Source: Rhizobium sp. FKY42
GTDB taxonomy: Bacteria; Pseudomonadota; Alphaproteobacteria; Rhizobiales; Rhizobiaceae
DNA: 64,000 nt
Reading direction: 5' to 3'
Assembly (NCBI RefSeq): GCF_005222835.1
Contig: NZ_STGA01000006.1
Coordinates: 62,001-126,000, forward strand
This document shows positions 25,881-34,968 of this stretch, one piece after another. Under the pieces are notes generated by a model, which saw only the letters and a list, made by a program, of their open reading frames with translations, searched no databases and was not told the origin of the DNA. Positions within the stretch are counted from its first letter, which is position 1. Each line of letters starts with the position of its first letter. The translations under genes were made by a program, and so were the position numbers.

Positions 25881-26996
25881 TCAGAGACTTTTGCAGACGG
25901 CTGCGCGCAACATTTCCACATAGGGACCATTACAGCCTTCCAGCGCATTGTTGGTAAGGCTGACGACCGTCATGCCCTGCTCCGGCAAGATGAACCATGT
26001 GTTGCCGTAAACGCCGCCCCACTGGATGGCACCCTTTGGCAGCGCCGTTCCGGCCGCCAGAGAATCGGTGATAATTGCGCCGAAATAGCCAAACCGCTGA
26101 CCCGGATTGCCAGCCACCTGACCAATCTGATTGGAGAGACCGGCTTCGGCCAGATACGCTGAGAAGATGGGATCGCCACCGGTGCGGATTGTTTCCAGAA
26201 GCCGCATCACATCACGCGCGGTTCCCGCCATACCCGCCCCGCCCGACTGGAACGCCTGGGCGTTGAAAATGCGCGAGGGTGAGAATACGCCGTCGAACCT
26301 TTCGCTTCTTGAATGCCAAGGGTCCGGCATGCGGATCGGGCCATCGGTTGAATCGGCATAGGCAACGGCCAGCCGGGAGAGATCGGTAACGTGGAAACGC
26401 GCATCCCGCATCTGGAGAGGCCCGGCCACATGATGAACGACCGCATCCTCCAACGAAGCGCCATGCACCCGTTCCACCACCGCACCCAAGACATCGATCG
26501 CGGTGGAATAGGCCCACTGATCCCCTGGCCGAAACGCCAGCCTGGTGCCACTCAGCCGTGAGAAATTCTGCTCCAGCGAAAGATTGGTATTGCCAAGCCC
26601 CTGATTGACAGCACGTTCCGGTTCCAACCCTTCGAGGCTTGCATCATAAATCAGGCCAGAGGTGTGGGTGATGAGGTGGCGCACACGCAGATCAGCCAGG
26701 GTTCCATCCGGGTTGAGAGGCCGGAACCACGGCAGATAATCGGCAACAGGATCGCTCAGGCTGAGAAGGCCGCGATCCACCATGGAAAGCGTAGTGGCAG
26801 CAACGATGGGCTTCGTCACCGAGGCGTAACGGAAGATCGTATCGAGGCGAACCGGGACAGCAGCCTCCCGGTCCTGAAAGCCGACAGCCCGCTCGAAAAT
26901 CGGCTCGCCATCGCGATAGATCAGCACCACGGCCCCGGTGATGCGGCCGCTGCCGGTGACCCGGTCAAGAACATCGTTGACGCGGTCCATGGACAT
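25881..26996 (-). CDS. Serine hydrolase of the class C beta-lactamase family
   Basis: A 371-residue beta-lactamase-fold protein. The nucleophile motif S-V-T-K gives S59 and K62, the tyrosine motif is in QWAYSTAID, and a WGG stands in for KTG near the C-terminus, an arrangement seen in family VIII esterases and D-aminopeptidase-like hydrolases more than in true lactamases. No signal peptide is visible, so a cytosolic esterase role is more likely than drug resistance. ATG 26996 is preceded by CAGGGAG; the longer ORF to 27059 would overlap the hemA terminator. Confidence 0.87.
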   Translation of the reverse strand: MSMDRVNDVLDRVTGSGRITGAVVLIYRDGEPIFERAVGFQDREAAVPVRLDTIFRYASVTKPIVAATTLSMVDRGLLSLSDPVADYLPWFRPLNPDGTLADLRVRHLITHTSGLIYDASLEGLEPERAVNQGLGNTNLSLEQNFSRLSGTRLAFRPGDQWAYSTAIDVLGAVVERVHGASLEDAVVHHVAGPLQMRDARFHVTDLSRLAVAYADSTDGPIRMPDPWHSRSERFDGVFSPSRIFNAQAFQSGGAGMAGTARDVMRLLETIRTGGDPIFSAYLAEAGLSNQIGQVAGNPGQRFGYFGAIITDSLAAGTALPKGAIQWGGVYGNTWFILPEQGMTVVSLTNNALEGCNGPYVEMLRAAVCKSL

Positions 26997-27012
26997 GGGC
27001 CAGCACTCCCTG

Positions 27013-27053
27013 AAAAACAAAAGACGGACCATGTGTCCATGATCCGTCTTTAA
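27013..27053 (-). terminator. Intrinsic terminator of hemA
   Basis: On the minus strand, 25 bases after the hemA stop, AAAGACGGA pairs perfectly with TCCGTCTTT (27043-27051 / 27020-27028), extended inward by a G-T pair and CATG/CATG to a GACA loop, about 14 bp in all. TTTTGTTTTT follows. A strong rho-independent terminator. Confidence 0.88.
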
Positions 27054-27075
27054 TTTCAAGCTGTGAAACTATGGG

Positions 27076-28290
27076 TCAGGCGACCGCACGGGCCAGTGCG
27101 CAACGCGACCAGAGCTGATGCAGCGCGCCAACCAGATGCTCGATGTCGGCATCGGAATGCAGCGGCGTCGGCGTGATGCGCAGGCGCTCGGTCTTGCGCG
27201 GCACGGTCGGATAGTTGATCGGCTGCACGTAGATATCCGAATGATCGAGCAGCAGATCCGAGATCCACTTGCACTTGGCCGCATCGCCCACCATGACCGG
27301 CACGATATGGCTCGGGTTCATCATGTGCGGAATGCCGCGGGCATCCAGCGAAGCGCGCAGCTTGCGCACGCGATCCTGATGGCGGGCGCGCTCGAAGGGA
27401 CTGTTCTTCAGATGGCGGATGGAAGCCAGGGCCCCGGCGGCCAGAGCCGGCGGCAGCGACGTCGTGAAGATGAAACCGGAAGCGAAAGAACGGATGAAAT
27501 CACACACGGCAGCCGAGCCAGTGATATAGCCACCCATGACGCCGAATGCTTTAGCGAGCGTGCCTTCGATAATCGTAACACGATCCATCAGGCCTTCGCG
27601 CTCGGCAATGCCACCGCCGCGTGGGCCATACATGCCAACGGCATGCACTTCGTCGAGATAGGTCATGGCGCCGAATTCATCGGCGAGATCACAGATGTCC
27701 TTGATCGGGGCGATATCGCCGTCCATGGAGTAGACTGATTCGAAGGCGATGAGTTTGGGGGACTTCGGGTCGGCAGCAGCCAGCTTGGCGCGCAAATCAT
27801 CCAGATCGTTATGCTTCCAGATCACACGCTCGCACTTACCATAGCGAATGCCCTCGATCATCGAAGCGTGGTTCAGCGCATCCGAAAACACAATGAGGCC
27901 AGGGATCTTCTGGCCAAGCGTGCCGAGCGTGGCCCAGTTGGACATGTAACCGGAATTGAAGATCAGAGCGGCTTCCTTGCCGTGCAGATCGGCAAGTTCC
28001 TGCTCGAGCAGAACATGATAGTGGTTGGTTCCAGAAATATTCCGGGTGCCGCCAGCACCCGCGCCACAGTGATCGATCGCCTCATGCATGGCAGCGATTA
28101 CAGCCGGATGCTGGCCCATGCCGAGATAATCATTGGAGCACCAGACGGTAACATCACGCTTGCCTTCCGGAGTGTGGCGCGTTGCCCGCGGAAAATTGCC
28201 ACGGTGACGCTCGAGATCAGCGAACACGCGATAGCGGCCTTCCTGATGAAGACTGTCCAGTTCGCCTTTAAAAAATGCCTCGAAATCCAT
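27076..28290 (-). CDS. hemA: 5-aminolevulinate synthase
   Basis: Condenses glycine and succinyl-CoA to 5-aminolevulinate with PLP, the first step of tetrapyrrole synthesis by the C4 (Shemin) route, typical of alphaproteobacteria. The 404-residue protein has [12 protein letters not shown] (~49-60), [31 protein letters not shown] and the PLP-lysine in [14 protein letters not shown] at about K247. It is monocistronic with its own terminator. An FNR/FixK-type box lies 150 bases upstream, suggesting induction at low oxygen. Confidence 0.98.
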   Translation of the reverse strand: MDFEAFFKGELDSLHQEGRYRVFADLERHRGNFPRATRHTPEGKRDVTVWCSNDYLGMGQHPAVIAAMHEAIDHCGAGAGGTRNISGTNHYHVLLEQELADLHGKEAALIFNSGYMSNWATLGTLGQKIPGLIVFSDALNHASMIEGIRYGKCERVIWKHNDLDDLRAKLAAADPKSPKLIAFESVYSMDGDIAPIKDICDLADEFGAMTYLDEVHAVGMYGPRGGGIAEREGLMDRVTIIEGTLAKAFGVMGGYITGSAAVCDFIRSFASGFIFTTSLPPALAAGALASIRHLKNSPFERARHQDRVRKLRASLDARGIPHMMNPSHIVPVMVGDAAKCKWISDLLLDHSDIYVQPINYPTVPRKTERLRITPTPLHSDADIEHLVGALHQLWSRCALARAVA

Positions 28291-28439
28291 TCCTACACTC
28301 CAGAACCTGCACCCCGTTTTTGGGTGCAGAGGTTTGTCCCGTCAAGCCTGCAGCCGCCGATTCAAGCGCCCCTGCGTCATTTGGCCCATTATTTTGAATC
28401 ATTCCAATATCAATTTATGAAAGGTCCGATAAGAAAAAA

Positions 28440-28453
28440 TTGATTCACATCAA
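28440..28453. promoter_or_regulatory. FNR/FixK-type box upstream of hemA
   Basis: TTGATTCACATCAA matches TTGAT-N4-ATCAA perfectly, the consensus for FNR, FnrN and FixK. It is 150 bases before the hemA start and between hemA and the coxM terminator. Oxygen-responsive control of hemA by this family is documented in Bradyrhizobium, so function here is plausible. The distance would place the transcript start about 40 bases downstream with a ~100-base leader. Confidence 0.72.
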
Positions 28454-28461
28454 GCCCTCGG

Positions 28462-28484
28462 AAAAAGGGCGACCGAAGCCGCCC
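28462..28484 (-). terminator. Intrinsic terminator after coxM
   Basis: Minus strand GGGCGGC-TTCG-GTCGCCC (7-bp stem with one G-T pair, UUCG tetraloop) followed by TTTTT, 24 bases after the coxM stop. It insulates hemA from the cox-like operon. Confidence 0.85.
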
Positions 28485-28507
28485 CTCTCAATCGGATCGA
28501 AGCACCG

Positions 28508-29305
28508 TTAACCGGCCATGGCCACGGCGCGTTTGGCCATGACCTTTACCAGGTTTGCGCGATATTCCGGTGTCGCGTGCATATCCTCCATCAACTGACC
28601 TGCGTCGACAGCAACAGAGGCAACGAAATCTGACGACCAGCTGGCGGACAGCGCTATTTCGATGTCAGTCGCACGAAAAACGCCGTTCGATCCGGCACCG
28701 GTCACGGCCACGCGCACACCCGATGCCCCCTTGGCGACAAACACGCCGGTGAGCGCATAGCGGGATGCCGGATTGGGGAACTTGGCATAGCCCGCCTTTT
28801 CCGGCGCCTCGAAGGTGATGGCGGTGATGAGTTCGCCTTCTTCCAGTGCCGTATCAAACATGCCCTGGAAATAATCATCCGCTACGATCTCCCGGCGATC
28901 CGTCACGACCGTCGCGTTCAGTGCGAGAACGGCGGACGGATAATCCGCCGCCGGATCATTATTGGCGACAGAGCCGCCAATCGTTCCCATGTGGCGCACA
29001 TGCGGATCACCAATCATGCCGGCCAGATGGCAGATGGCCGGACATACAGATTTCAATGCCGAAGAGGAGGCAACTTCCGCATGGGTCGTGCCTGCTCCGA
29101 TGCGCACCTTGCGGCCTTCGACCGATATGCCCTTCATGCTGGCCACATGGCGCAGATCGACAAGATCGGAAGGCGCGGCGAGCCGCTGCTTCATCGTGGC
29201 AATGAGCGTCATGCCGCCGGAGAGATAGCGCGCCTCATCCTGCGAGGAGCGCAGCTTTACGGCCTCTTCGACCGAGGAGGCGCGGTGGTAATTGGTATCG
29301 TACAT
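28508..29305 (-). CDS. coxM: Molybdenum hydroxylase FAD subunit (CoxM-like)
   Basis: A 265-residue FAD-binding subunit of the xanthine dehydrogenase/CO dehydrogenase family. FAD contacts lie in LSGGMTLIATMKQRLAAPSDLVDLRHV (~residues 28-55) and in the conserved HVRHMGTIGGSVANNDPAADYPSAVLAL stretch (~102-129). It passes electrons from the Fe-S subunit to FAD and then to NAD or the chain. Last gene of coxS-coxL-coxM, followed by an intrinsic terminator. Confidence 0.94.
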   Translation of the reverse strand: MYDTNYHRASSVEEAVKLRSSQDEARYLSGGMTLIATMKQRLAAPSDLVDLRHVASMKGISVEGRKVRIGAGTTHAEVASSSALKSVCPAICHLAGMIGDPHVRHMGTIGGSVANNDPAADYPSAVLALNATVVTDRREIVADDYFQGMFDTALEEGELITAITFEAPEKAGYAKFPNPASRYALTGVFVAKGASGVRVAVTGAGSNGVFRATDIEIALSASWSSDFVASVAVDAGQLMEDMHATPEYRANLVKVMAKRAVAMAG

Positions 29306-29319
29306 GCCTTTCCCTCCCC

Positions 29320-31683
29320 TTATTCTGCAGCCATGCGCGGCTGCGCAGCCTGCAACGCCTGCCAGACCTTGAGCGGCGTGGCGGGCATGGTGATCTCGAC
29401 ACCGATCGCATCCGTGATGGCGTTGATAAGCGCCGGGGGCGAACCGATGGCACCGGCCTCACCACAGCCCTTGATGCCAAGTGGATTGCTGGGGCACGGC
29501 GTGTTCTGGTGCGAGAGCTTGAACGATGGCAGATCGTCAGCCCGCGGCATGGCGTAATCCATGTAGCTGGCTGTCAGAAGCTGACCGCTCGTTTCGTCAT
29601 AGCGCACCTCTTCCAGCAGCGCCTGACCAATTCCCTGCGCAAGCCCACCATGCACCTGACCTTCGACGATCATCGGATTGATGATATTGCCGAAATCATC
29701 CGCTGCAACGAACTGGATGATCTCCGTCTTGCCGGTATCCGGGTCGATTTCCACCTCCGCGATGTAGCAGCCCGCCGGGAAGGTGAAGTTGGACGGATCG
29801 TAAAAGGCGGTTTCCTTCAGGCCCGGCTCCATGCCTGCCGGAAGATTGTGGGCGGTATAGGCCGCAAGCGCCATCTGGAACCAGGGAAGTGTCTTGTCCG
29901 TGCCCGCCACCTTCAGCGCGCCGTTTTCGATGACGATATCGCTCTCGTCCGCCTCCATCAGATGCGCAGCGATCTTTTTCGCCTTCATTTCCACCTTGTC
30001 GAGTGCCTTGACGATGGCCGACATGCCAACGGCACCGGAACGCGAACCATAGGTGCCCATGCCCATCTGCACCTTGTCCGTATCGCCATGCACGATATTG
30101 ACACTGGCAAGCGGTACGCCAAGGCGATCCGCAACCAGCTGGGCGAAGGTGGTTTCGTGGCCCTGCCCATGGCTGTGTGAGCCGGTGAGAACCTCGATGG
30201 TACCAACCGCATTCACCCGCACTTCCGCCGATTCCCAGAGGCCGACACCGGCACCAAGAGAACCGACCGCCTGCGAGGGTGCGATGCCGCAGGCCTCGAT
30301 ATAGCAGCTCATGCCGATCCCGCGCTTCTTGCCGCGCCCTTCTGCCTCGGCCCGACGCGCCGCGAAGCCATCCCAATCCGCAGCAGACATGGCCGCGCTG
30401 AGCGAAGCTTCGTAGTCGCCCGCATCATAATTCATGATGACCGGCGTCTGGTAGGGGAAGGAGCGGATGAAGTTCTTGCGGCGAAGCTCTGCTGGCGAAA
30501 CACCCAGTTCACGCGCCGCCACTTCCATCGTGCGTTCGAGAAGGTAGGTGGCTTCCGGACGGCCTGCCCCGCGATAGGCATCCACAGGCACCGTATTGGT
30601 GTAAACCGTGCGGACATTGGCGTGGATCGCCGGAATGGCATATTGGCCCGACAGCAGCGTCGCATAGAGATAGGTCGGCACCGCCGACGAGAAGAGCGAC
30701 ATGTAGGCGCCGAGATTGGCGATCGTATCCACCTTCAACCCGATGATGCGGTGATCCTTGTCGAAGGCCATCTTGACCTTTGACACATGATCGCGGCCAT
30801 GGGCATCCGTCAGGAAGGCTTCCGTGCGGTCAGACGTCCATTTTACCGGAACGCCGGTCTTTTTCGAGGCCCAGAGACAGACGATTTCTTCCGGATAGAT
30901 ATAGATCTTGGAGCCAAAACCGCCACCGACATCCGGCGCAATGACGCGCAGCTTGTTTTCCGGCGCGACATTATAGAAGGCGCTCATGACCAGACGCGCG
31001 ACATGCGGGTTCTGGCTGGTGGTGTAGCAGGTATAATGGTCTTCTGCTTCGTCATAGACGCCGAGAGCCGCACGCGGCTCCATGGGGTTTGGCGAAAGAC
31101 GGTTGTTGAGGATCTCAATTTCCGTGACATGCGCCGCTTCGGCGATGGCCTTGTCGGTCGCCGCACCATCGCCGATCTGCCAGTCGAAGATCAGATTGCC
31201 TGGTGCTTCCGGATGGATTTGCGGCGCCCCGGCTTCGAGTGCCGCCACAGACGTGATGACAGCCGGAAGTTCCTCATAATCGACCGTCACGACCTCAGCC
31301 GCATCGCGAGCTTCCGCAACGGAATTGGCCACCACGATGGCAACGGCATCGCCCACATAGCGCACCGTATCCACCGCCAGAGGGCGCCATGCGCCCATTT
31401 TCATCGGAGACCCATCCTTCGAGTGGATCATCCAGCCACAGATCAGGTTTCCGATACCATCAGCCTGCAACTGCTTGCCATCCAGAACATCAATGACGCC
31501 GGGCATGGCCTTGGCCGCTGAAACATTGATCCCGGTGATCTTTGCATGCGCGTGCGGACTACGCACGAAATAGGCATATTTCATGCCCGGAACGACCATG
31601 TCGTCAGTGTAGCGACCCTTGCCCGTGAGGAACCTCTTGTCCTCCTTGCGGGCAACGCGCGCACCAATCCCTTCCATACCCAT
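29320..31683 (-). CDS. coxL: Molybdenum hydroxylase large subunit, CoxL form II
   Basis: A 787-residue molybdopterin cytosine dinucleotide-binding catalytic subunit of the xanthine oxidase family. The active-site loop reads AYRGAGRPE at residues ~369-377. That is the form II signature; true (form I) CO dehydrogenases have AYRCSFR with the Cu-binding cysteine. So an aldehyde- or other substrate-oxidising hydroxylase is more likely than CO oxidation. The C-terminal KGCGEAGAIGSPPA carries the catalytic glutamate. GGAGGAG precedes ATG 31683. It lies between coxS and coxM in the S-L-M order of form II clusters. Confidence 0.94.
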   Translation of the reverse strand: MGMEGIGARVARKEDKRFLTGKGRYTDDMVVPGMKYAYFVRSPHAHAKITGINVSAAKAMPGVIDVLDGKQLQADGIGNLICGWMIHSKDGSPMKMGAWRPLAVDTVRYVGDAVAIVVANSVAEARDAAEVVTVDYEELPAVITSVAALEAGAPQIHPEAPGNLIFDWQIGDGAATDKAIAEAAHVTEIEILNNRLSPNPMEPRAALGVYDEAEDHYTCYTTSQNPHVARLVMSAFYNVAPENKLRVIAPDVGGGFGSKIYIYPEEIVCLWASKKTGVPVKWTSDRTEAFLTDAHGRDHVSKVKMAFDKDHRIIGLKVDTIANLGAYMSLFSSAVPTYLYATLLSGQYAIPAIHANVRTVYTNTVPVDAYRGAGRPEATYLLERTMEVAARELGVSPAELRRKNFIRSFPYQTPVIMNYDAGDYEASLSAAMSAADWDGFAARRAEAEGRGKKRGIGMSCYIEACGIAPSQAVGSLGAGVGLWESAEVRVNAVGTIEVLTGSHSHGQGHETTFAQLVADRLGVPLASVNIVHGDTDKVQMGMGTYGSRSGAVGMSAIVKALDKVEMKAKKIAAHLMEADESDIVIENGALKVAGTDKTLPWFQMALAAYTAHNLPAGMEPGLKETAFYDPSNFTFPAGCYIAEVEIDPDTGKTEIIQFVAADDFGNIINPMIVEGQVHGGLAQGIGQALLEEVRYDETSGQLLTASYMDYAMPRADDLPSFKLSHQNTPCPSNPLGIKGCGEAGAIGSPPALINAITDAIGVEITMPATPLKVWQALQAAQPRMAAE

Positions 31684-31782
31684 GTCATCTCCTCCAGATG
31701 AAAGCGATAGAACAGCATTGAAAGGCCACGGCGAAAGCTGCCATCGGAGACAGAAATGATCCGCCGGATGCCCGTTCGAAAT

Positions 31783-32274
31783 CTACTCGGCAGCCTGGCG
31801 CGATGCGCCATGCATCTCTTCATTGGCGGAAAGCACGGCCTTGACGATGTTGTGGTAGCCGGTGCACCGACAGATATTACCTTCCAGCTCGTGTCGGACG
31901 GTCACCTCATCCAGCTGGCCGCCATGGCGATTGATCATATCGACTGCCGTCATCACCATGCCGGGCGTGCAGAAGCCGCACTGAAGCCCGTGGTGCTGGT
32001 TGAACGCCGCCTGTACCGGATGCAATTCGCCTTGAGATGCAATGCCTTCAATGGTGGTGACGCTGGAACCGGCAGCCTGCACCGCCAGGATGGAACAGCT
32101 TTTGACCGACTTTCCATCCATATGCACCACGCACGCACCGCATTGGGTCGTATCACATCCCACATGGGTGCCGGTCAGGCCCAGTTTATCCCGGATGAAG
32201 TGTACGAGCAGAGTGCGGTCGTCGCACTCGCCCGACATCGTCCGGCCATTCACCGTCAACGTCACTTTCGCCAT
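31783..32274 (-). CDS. coxS: Molybdenum hydroxylase [2Fe-2S] subunit (CoxS-like)
   Basis: A 163-residue iron-sulfur subunit. The plant-type [2Fe-2S] cluster cysteines are C40, C45, C48 and C60; the second, CO dehydrogenase-type cluster uses C99, C102, C135 and C137 (CGFCTPGM and CRCTGY). It relays electrons from the molybdenum site to FAD. First gene of the operon, with 99 bases to coxL. Confidence 0.96.
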   Translation of the reverse strand: MAKVTLTVNGRTMSGECDDRTLLVHFIRDKLGLTGTHVGCDTTQCGACVVHMDGKSVKSCSILAVQAAGSSVTTIEGIASQGELHPVQAAFNQHHGLQCGFCTPGMVMTAVDMINRHGGQLDEVTVRHELEGNICRCTGYHNIVKAVLSANEEMHGASRQAAE

Positions 32275-32541
32275 GATTTCCTCCCAAAATCCCCGAACAG
32301 GGAACGTGTCTCCTCAAACACGTGGGGTGCATCATTGGTCTTTTTTTTAGCAGTGAGCAACAGATAGTTTTTTCCTGCGGCATCAAATCAATGAGGATCA
32401 ATGAAACTTCTTCGGGCAGGCTCTAGACTTCCTGGATTTGAGTCATATCCTCCCGTTCAAGCTGGGTTAATCTTGGCTGGTGTTAGCCTAGACGGGACCG
32501 GCCGAAGAGCTGGAAACGATCGTTCAAAGTTGGAGAGAGTA
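32275..32541. other. Divergent intergenic region between coxS and the lipoprotein gene
   Basis: A 267-base gap that must hold two divergent promoters. It contains an A/T run at 32338-32348 and, on the minus strand, TTGATCCTCATTGA (32386-32399), which matches only the left half of an FNR box well. The in-frame upstream extension of the lipoprotein ORF into this region is not credible as coding. Confidence 0.5.
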
Positions 32542-32805
32542 ATGAAGAAGGCAATTATGCTTCTCATGGTGGGCGCGACCCTCGCAGGCTGCACCGCCAC
32601 AGAACGTGGCGCCGGCATCGGCGCGGGCGCAGGTGCCGTCATCGGCGGCCTGGCAACCGGCAATGTTCGCGGCGCCGCTGTGGGCGCTGCCATTGGCGGC
32701 CTTTCGGGCGCTGTCATTGGCTCTGTTTCCGAGCAGCCTGGCCAGTGCTACTACCGCGACCGTTATGGCCGTCGCTATGTGGACGCGTGCCCGCGCGGCT
32801 ACTGA
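32542..32805 (+). CDS. Small glycine-zipper lipoprotein
   Basis: An 87-residue lipoprotein: signal peptide with lipobox LAGC (cysteine near residue 17), then a Gly-zipper region rich in GxxxG steps (GAGIGAGAGAVIGGLATG and a second similar run) and a short C-terminus with two cysteines (QCYYRDRYGRRYVDACPRGY). GGAGAGAG lies just before the ATG at 32542. Gly-zipper lipoproteins of this type (YMGG or 17-kDa antigen-like) sit in the outer membrane; function unknown. A strong terminator follows. Confidence 0.87.
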   Translation: MKKAIMLLMVGATLAGCTATERGAGIGAGAGAVIGGLATGNVRGAAVGAAIGGLSGAVIGSVSEQPGQCYYRDRYGRRYVDACPRGY

Positions 32806-32840
32806 GCTCTTCAACGCCAGTTTATTGAACAAGAAAATTG

Positions 32841-32866
32841 GCCCCGGACTCGATCCGGGGCTTTTT
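32841..32866 (+). terminator. Intrinsic terminator after the lipoprotein gene
   Basis: GCCCCGGA-CTCGA-TCCGGGGC, a perfect 8-bp GC-rich stem, followed by TTTTT. It ends the lipoprotein transcript 36 bases past its stop. Confidence 0.93.
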
Positions 32867-33005
32867 GCTGACAGTGTGGCATATAAACGGTACCCTGGGA
32901 TGCCATTTTCAGATACATTAGATAAATTGATTATAGACGCTCGCGTCTGAACGGGTGGGAAGAGCCGAACTGATTACGAGCAAGACGATGTGCGTACCGG
33001 TCCGC

Positions 33006-34904
33006 ATGATGGCGTACCGGAAAAGAAATCTCGCAGTTCTTCTGGCGGCGGGAATAGCCACGAGTCTGGGATTCACTGAACCTGCCCATGCCTTCAAACT
33101 CTTTGGAATAAACCTCTTCGGAAGTGAGGAGGAAGAGGCCGCCGATGTCATAGATCCGGTCCGTTACAGCACCACCCTGAACCTGACGACGGCAACCGGC
33201 GACCTGAAGGATCGGCTGGAAACGACAAGCGCTCTCAAATCGGATGAGAAGCAACCGGTCTCGGGCGATCTCGGCCTTGTCATCAAGGCGCGCGAAGATC
33301 GCGACCGGCTTGTGGCCGTTCTTTATGAAGAAGCGCGTTATGGCGCCGTCGTGCGCATAACGATTGCGGGCCAGGAGATCGACAGGCTGCCACCGGTTCC
33401 CGCGTTCGACCATAGCCAGCCCGTCCCCGTTGTCGTGACGGTCGAGCCTGGGCCCGAATTTGCACTTGGCAAGGTAACGCTCGAGGGCGATGCCGCCGGG
33501 ATCGATCCGATATCCGTAGGCCTGGAACCGGGCAACAAGGCGGGCTCCGTATCGATCATCCAGGCGGGCGAGCGGATCATTCGCGACCTCAAAAAGCAGG
33601 GAAGGCCGCTTTCGAAGATTGGCAAGCGCGACGTCATCGCCGATCATGCGACGAATACCGTCGCAGTAACAATCAGCGCGACAAGCGGGCCTGTCGCGCC
33701 TTTCGGTACTGTGACTGTACGAGGCTCTGAGGGCGTCGATCAGGATTTCATCCGCCGTTATTCCCGCCTCGACAGACGCGAGACCTATTCCCCGGAACAG
33801 CTAAAGAAAGCTGGTGACCGATTGCGGGAACTCGGCGTTTTCTCGAGCGTGACGATACGCGAAGCCGATGCGCTGATGCCGGATGGTTCACTGCCGCTCA
33901 GTATCGAGGTTGCTGACGGAAAGTTCCGCTACTTCGGTTTCGGGGCGGAATTCTCCTCCATCGATGGCGCAGGCGTTTCCGGCTACTGGGGACACCGCAA
34001 TCTTTTCGGCCAGGCGGAATCTCTCCGGATCGAGGGACAGGTTTCCGGCATTGGTGCGACGACCGACCTCAACACCTATGATTACTCGGCAGGCATCATC
34101 TACTCCGAACCCGGCTTCAAGATTCCGGAGATGACCTTCGATGCCAGCCTGCGGGCGAAGCGCGAGACGCCTGACGTCTACACGGCCAACACGATTACCG
34201 CACTTGCGACCCTGACCTACGAACTGAACGAACAGGACAAGGTGAAGGGTGGTGGCGAAATTGCCTGGAGCGAGAGCGAAGACGCGTTCGGCCGGAACCG
34301 TTACCTGACCTTTTCGCTGCCGATCGAGTTCGAAAGTGACGCCCGCGACAACAAGCTGGAGCCGACCGAAGGCTATCGCCTGACCGCATCGGCAAAACCA
34401 AGCTACGAGACCTATCGCGGCTCGATATTCTCGTCCTTCGAGGGGTCGATTTCCGGATATCTGGGACTGGGCGAGGAGAACCGGGTGGTTCTGGCAGGGA
34501 GGCTGTCAGCGGGAACGATCGTCGGCACCGACAACCTGCGGGATATTCCGACCATCAGGCGCTTCTATATGGGTGGTGGCGGCTCGGTGCGCGGCTACAC
34601 CTTCCGGGAAATTTCCCCCTACGATACGCAAAACCGCGCGCTCGGTGGCCGCTCCTATACGGTTGCGAACCTGGAGGCGCGCGTCAAAATCAACGAAAAG
34701 ATCGGAATTGTGCCATTTTTTGACGTTGGAACCGTTTCCACCGAAATCGCGCCCGATTTCTCCGATATTCGCATGGGCGCCGGAATCGGGGTTCGCTACG
34801 CAACTCCGTTTGGCCCTCTGCGGTTAGACATCGCATTACCGTTGAACCGCTATCCGGGCGGGAGCCAATACGGTATCTACGCTGGCATTGGACAATCATT
34901 CTGA
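33006..34904 (+). CDS. tamA: TamA, Omp85-family outer membrane translocation protein
   Basis: About 632 residues: a signal peptide ending at AHA (residue ~30), POTRA domains in the N-terminal half, and a 16-strand BamA-like barrel in the C-terminal part with the conserved FYMGGGGSVRGYTFREISP (lid/loop 6 VRGY motif, near residue 530) and RLDIALPLNRYPGG at the end. With TamB it helps insert outer membrane proteins or move lipids across the periplasm. Start choice is uncertain: ATG 33006 or 33009 gives a normal signal peptide, a GTG at 32955 would add 17 residues. tamB follows after 64 bases. Confidence 0.94.
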   Translation: MMAYRKRNLAVLLAAGIATSLGFTEPAHAFKLFGINLFGSEEEEAADVIDPVRYSTTLNLTTATGDLKDRLETTSALKSDEKQPVSGDLGLVIKAREDRDRLVAVLYEEARYGAVVRITIAGQEIDRLPPVPAFDHSQPVPVVVTVEPGPEFALGKVTLEGDAAGIDPISVGLEPGNKAGSVSIIQAGERIIRDLKKQGRPLSKIGKRDVIADHATNTVAVTISATSGPVAPFGTVTVRGSEGVDQDFIRRYSRLDRRETYSPEQLKKAGDRLRELGVFSSVTIREADALMPDGSLPLSIEVADGKFRYFGFGAEFSSIDGAGVSGYWGHRNLFGQAESLRIEGQVSGIGATTDLNTYDYSAGIIYSEPGFKIPEMTFDASLRAKRETPDVYTANTITALATLTYELNEQDKVKGGGEIAWSESEDAFGRNRYLTFSLPIEFESDARDNKLEPTEGYRLTASAKPSYETYRGSIFSSFEGSISGYLGLGEENRVVLAGRLSAGTIVGTDNLRDIPTIRRFYMGGGGSVRGYTFREISPYDTQNRALGGRSYTVANLEARVKINEKIGIVPFFDVGTVSTEIAPDFSDIRMGAGIGVRYATPFGPLRLDIALPLNRYPGGSQYGIYAGIGQSF

Positions 34905-34968
34905 TGTCGCCAAACACCAAGGATCAGGATAAGGAATCCAGGACCGTGCCAAGGATGAACCCGCACCA

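Noticed and set aside
32386..32399. TTGATCCTCATTGA on the minus strand before coxS as an FNR box
   Set aside because: Only the left half matches the consensus; the right half has two mismatches.
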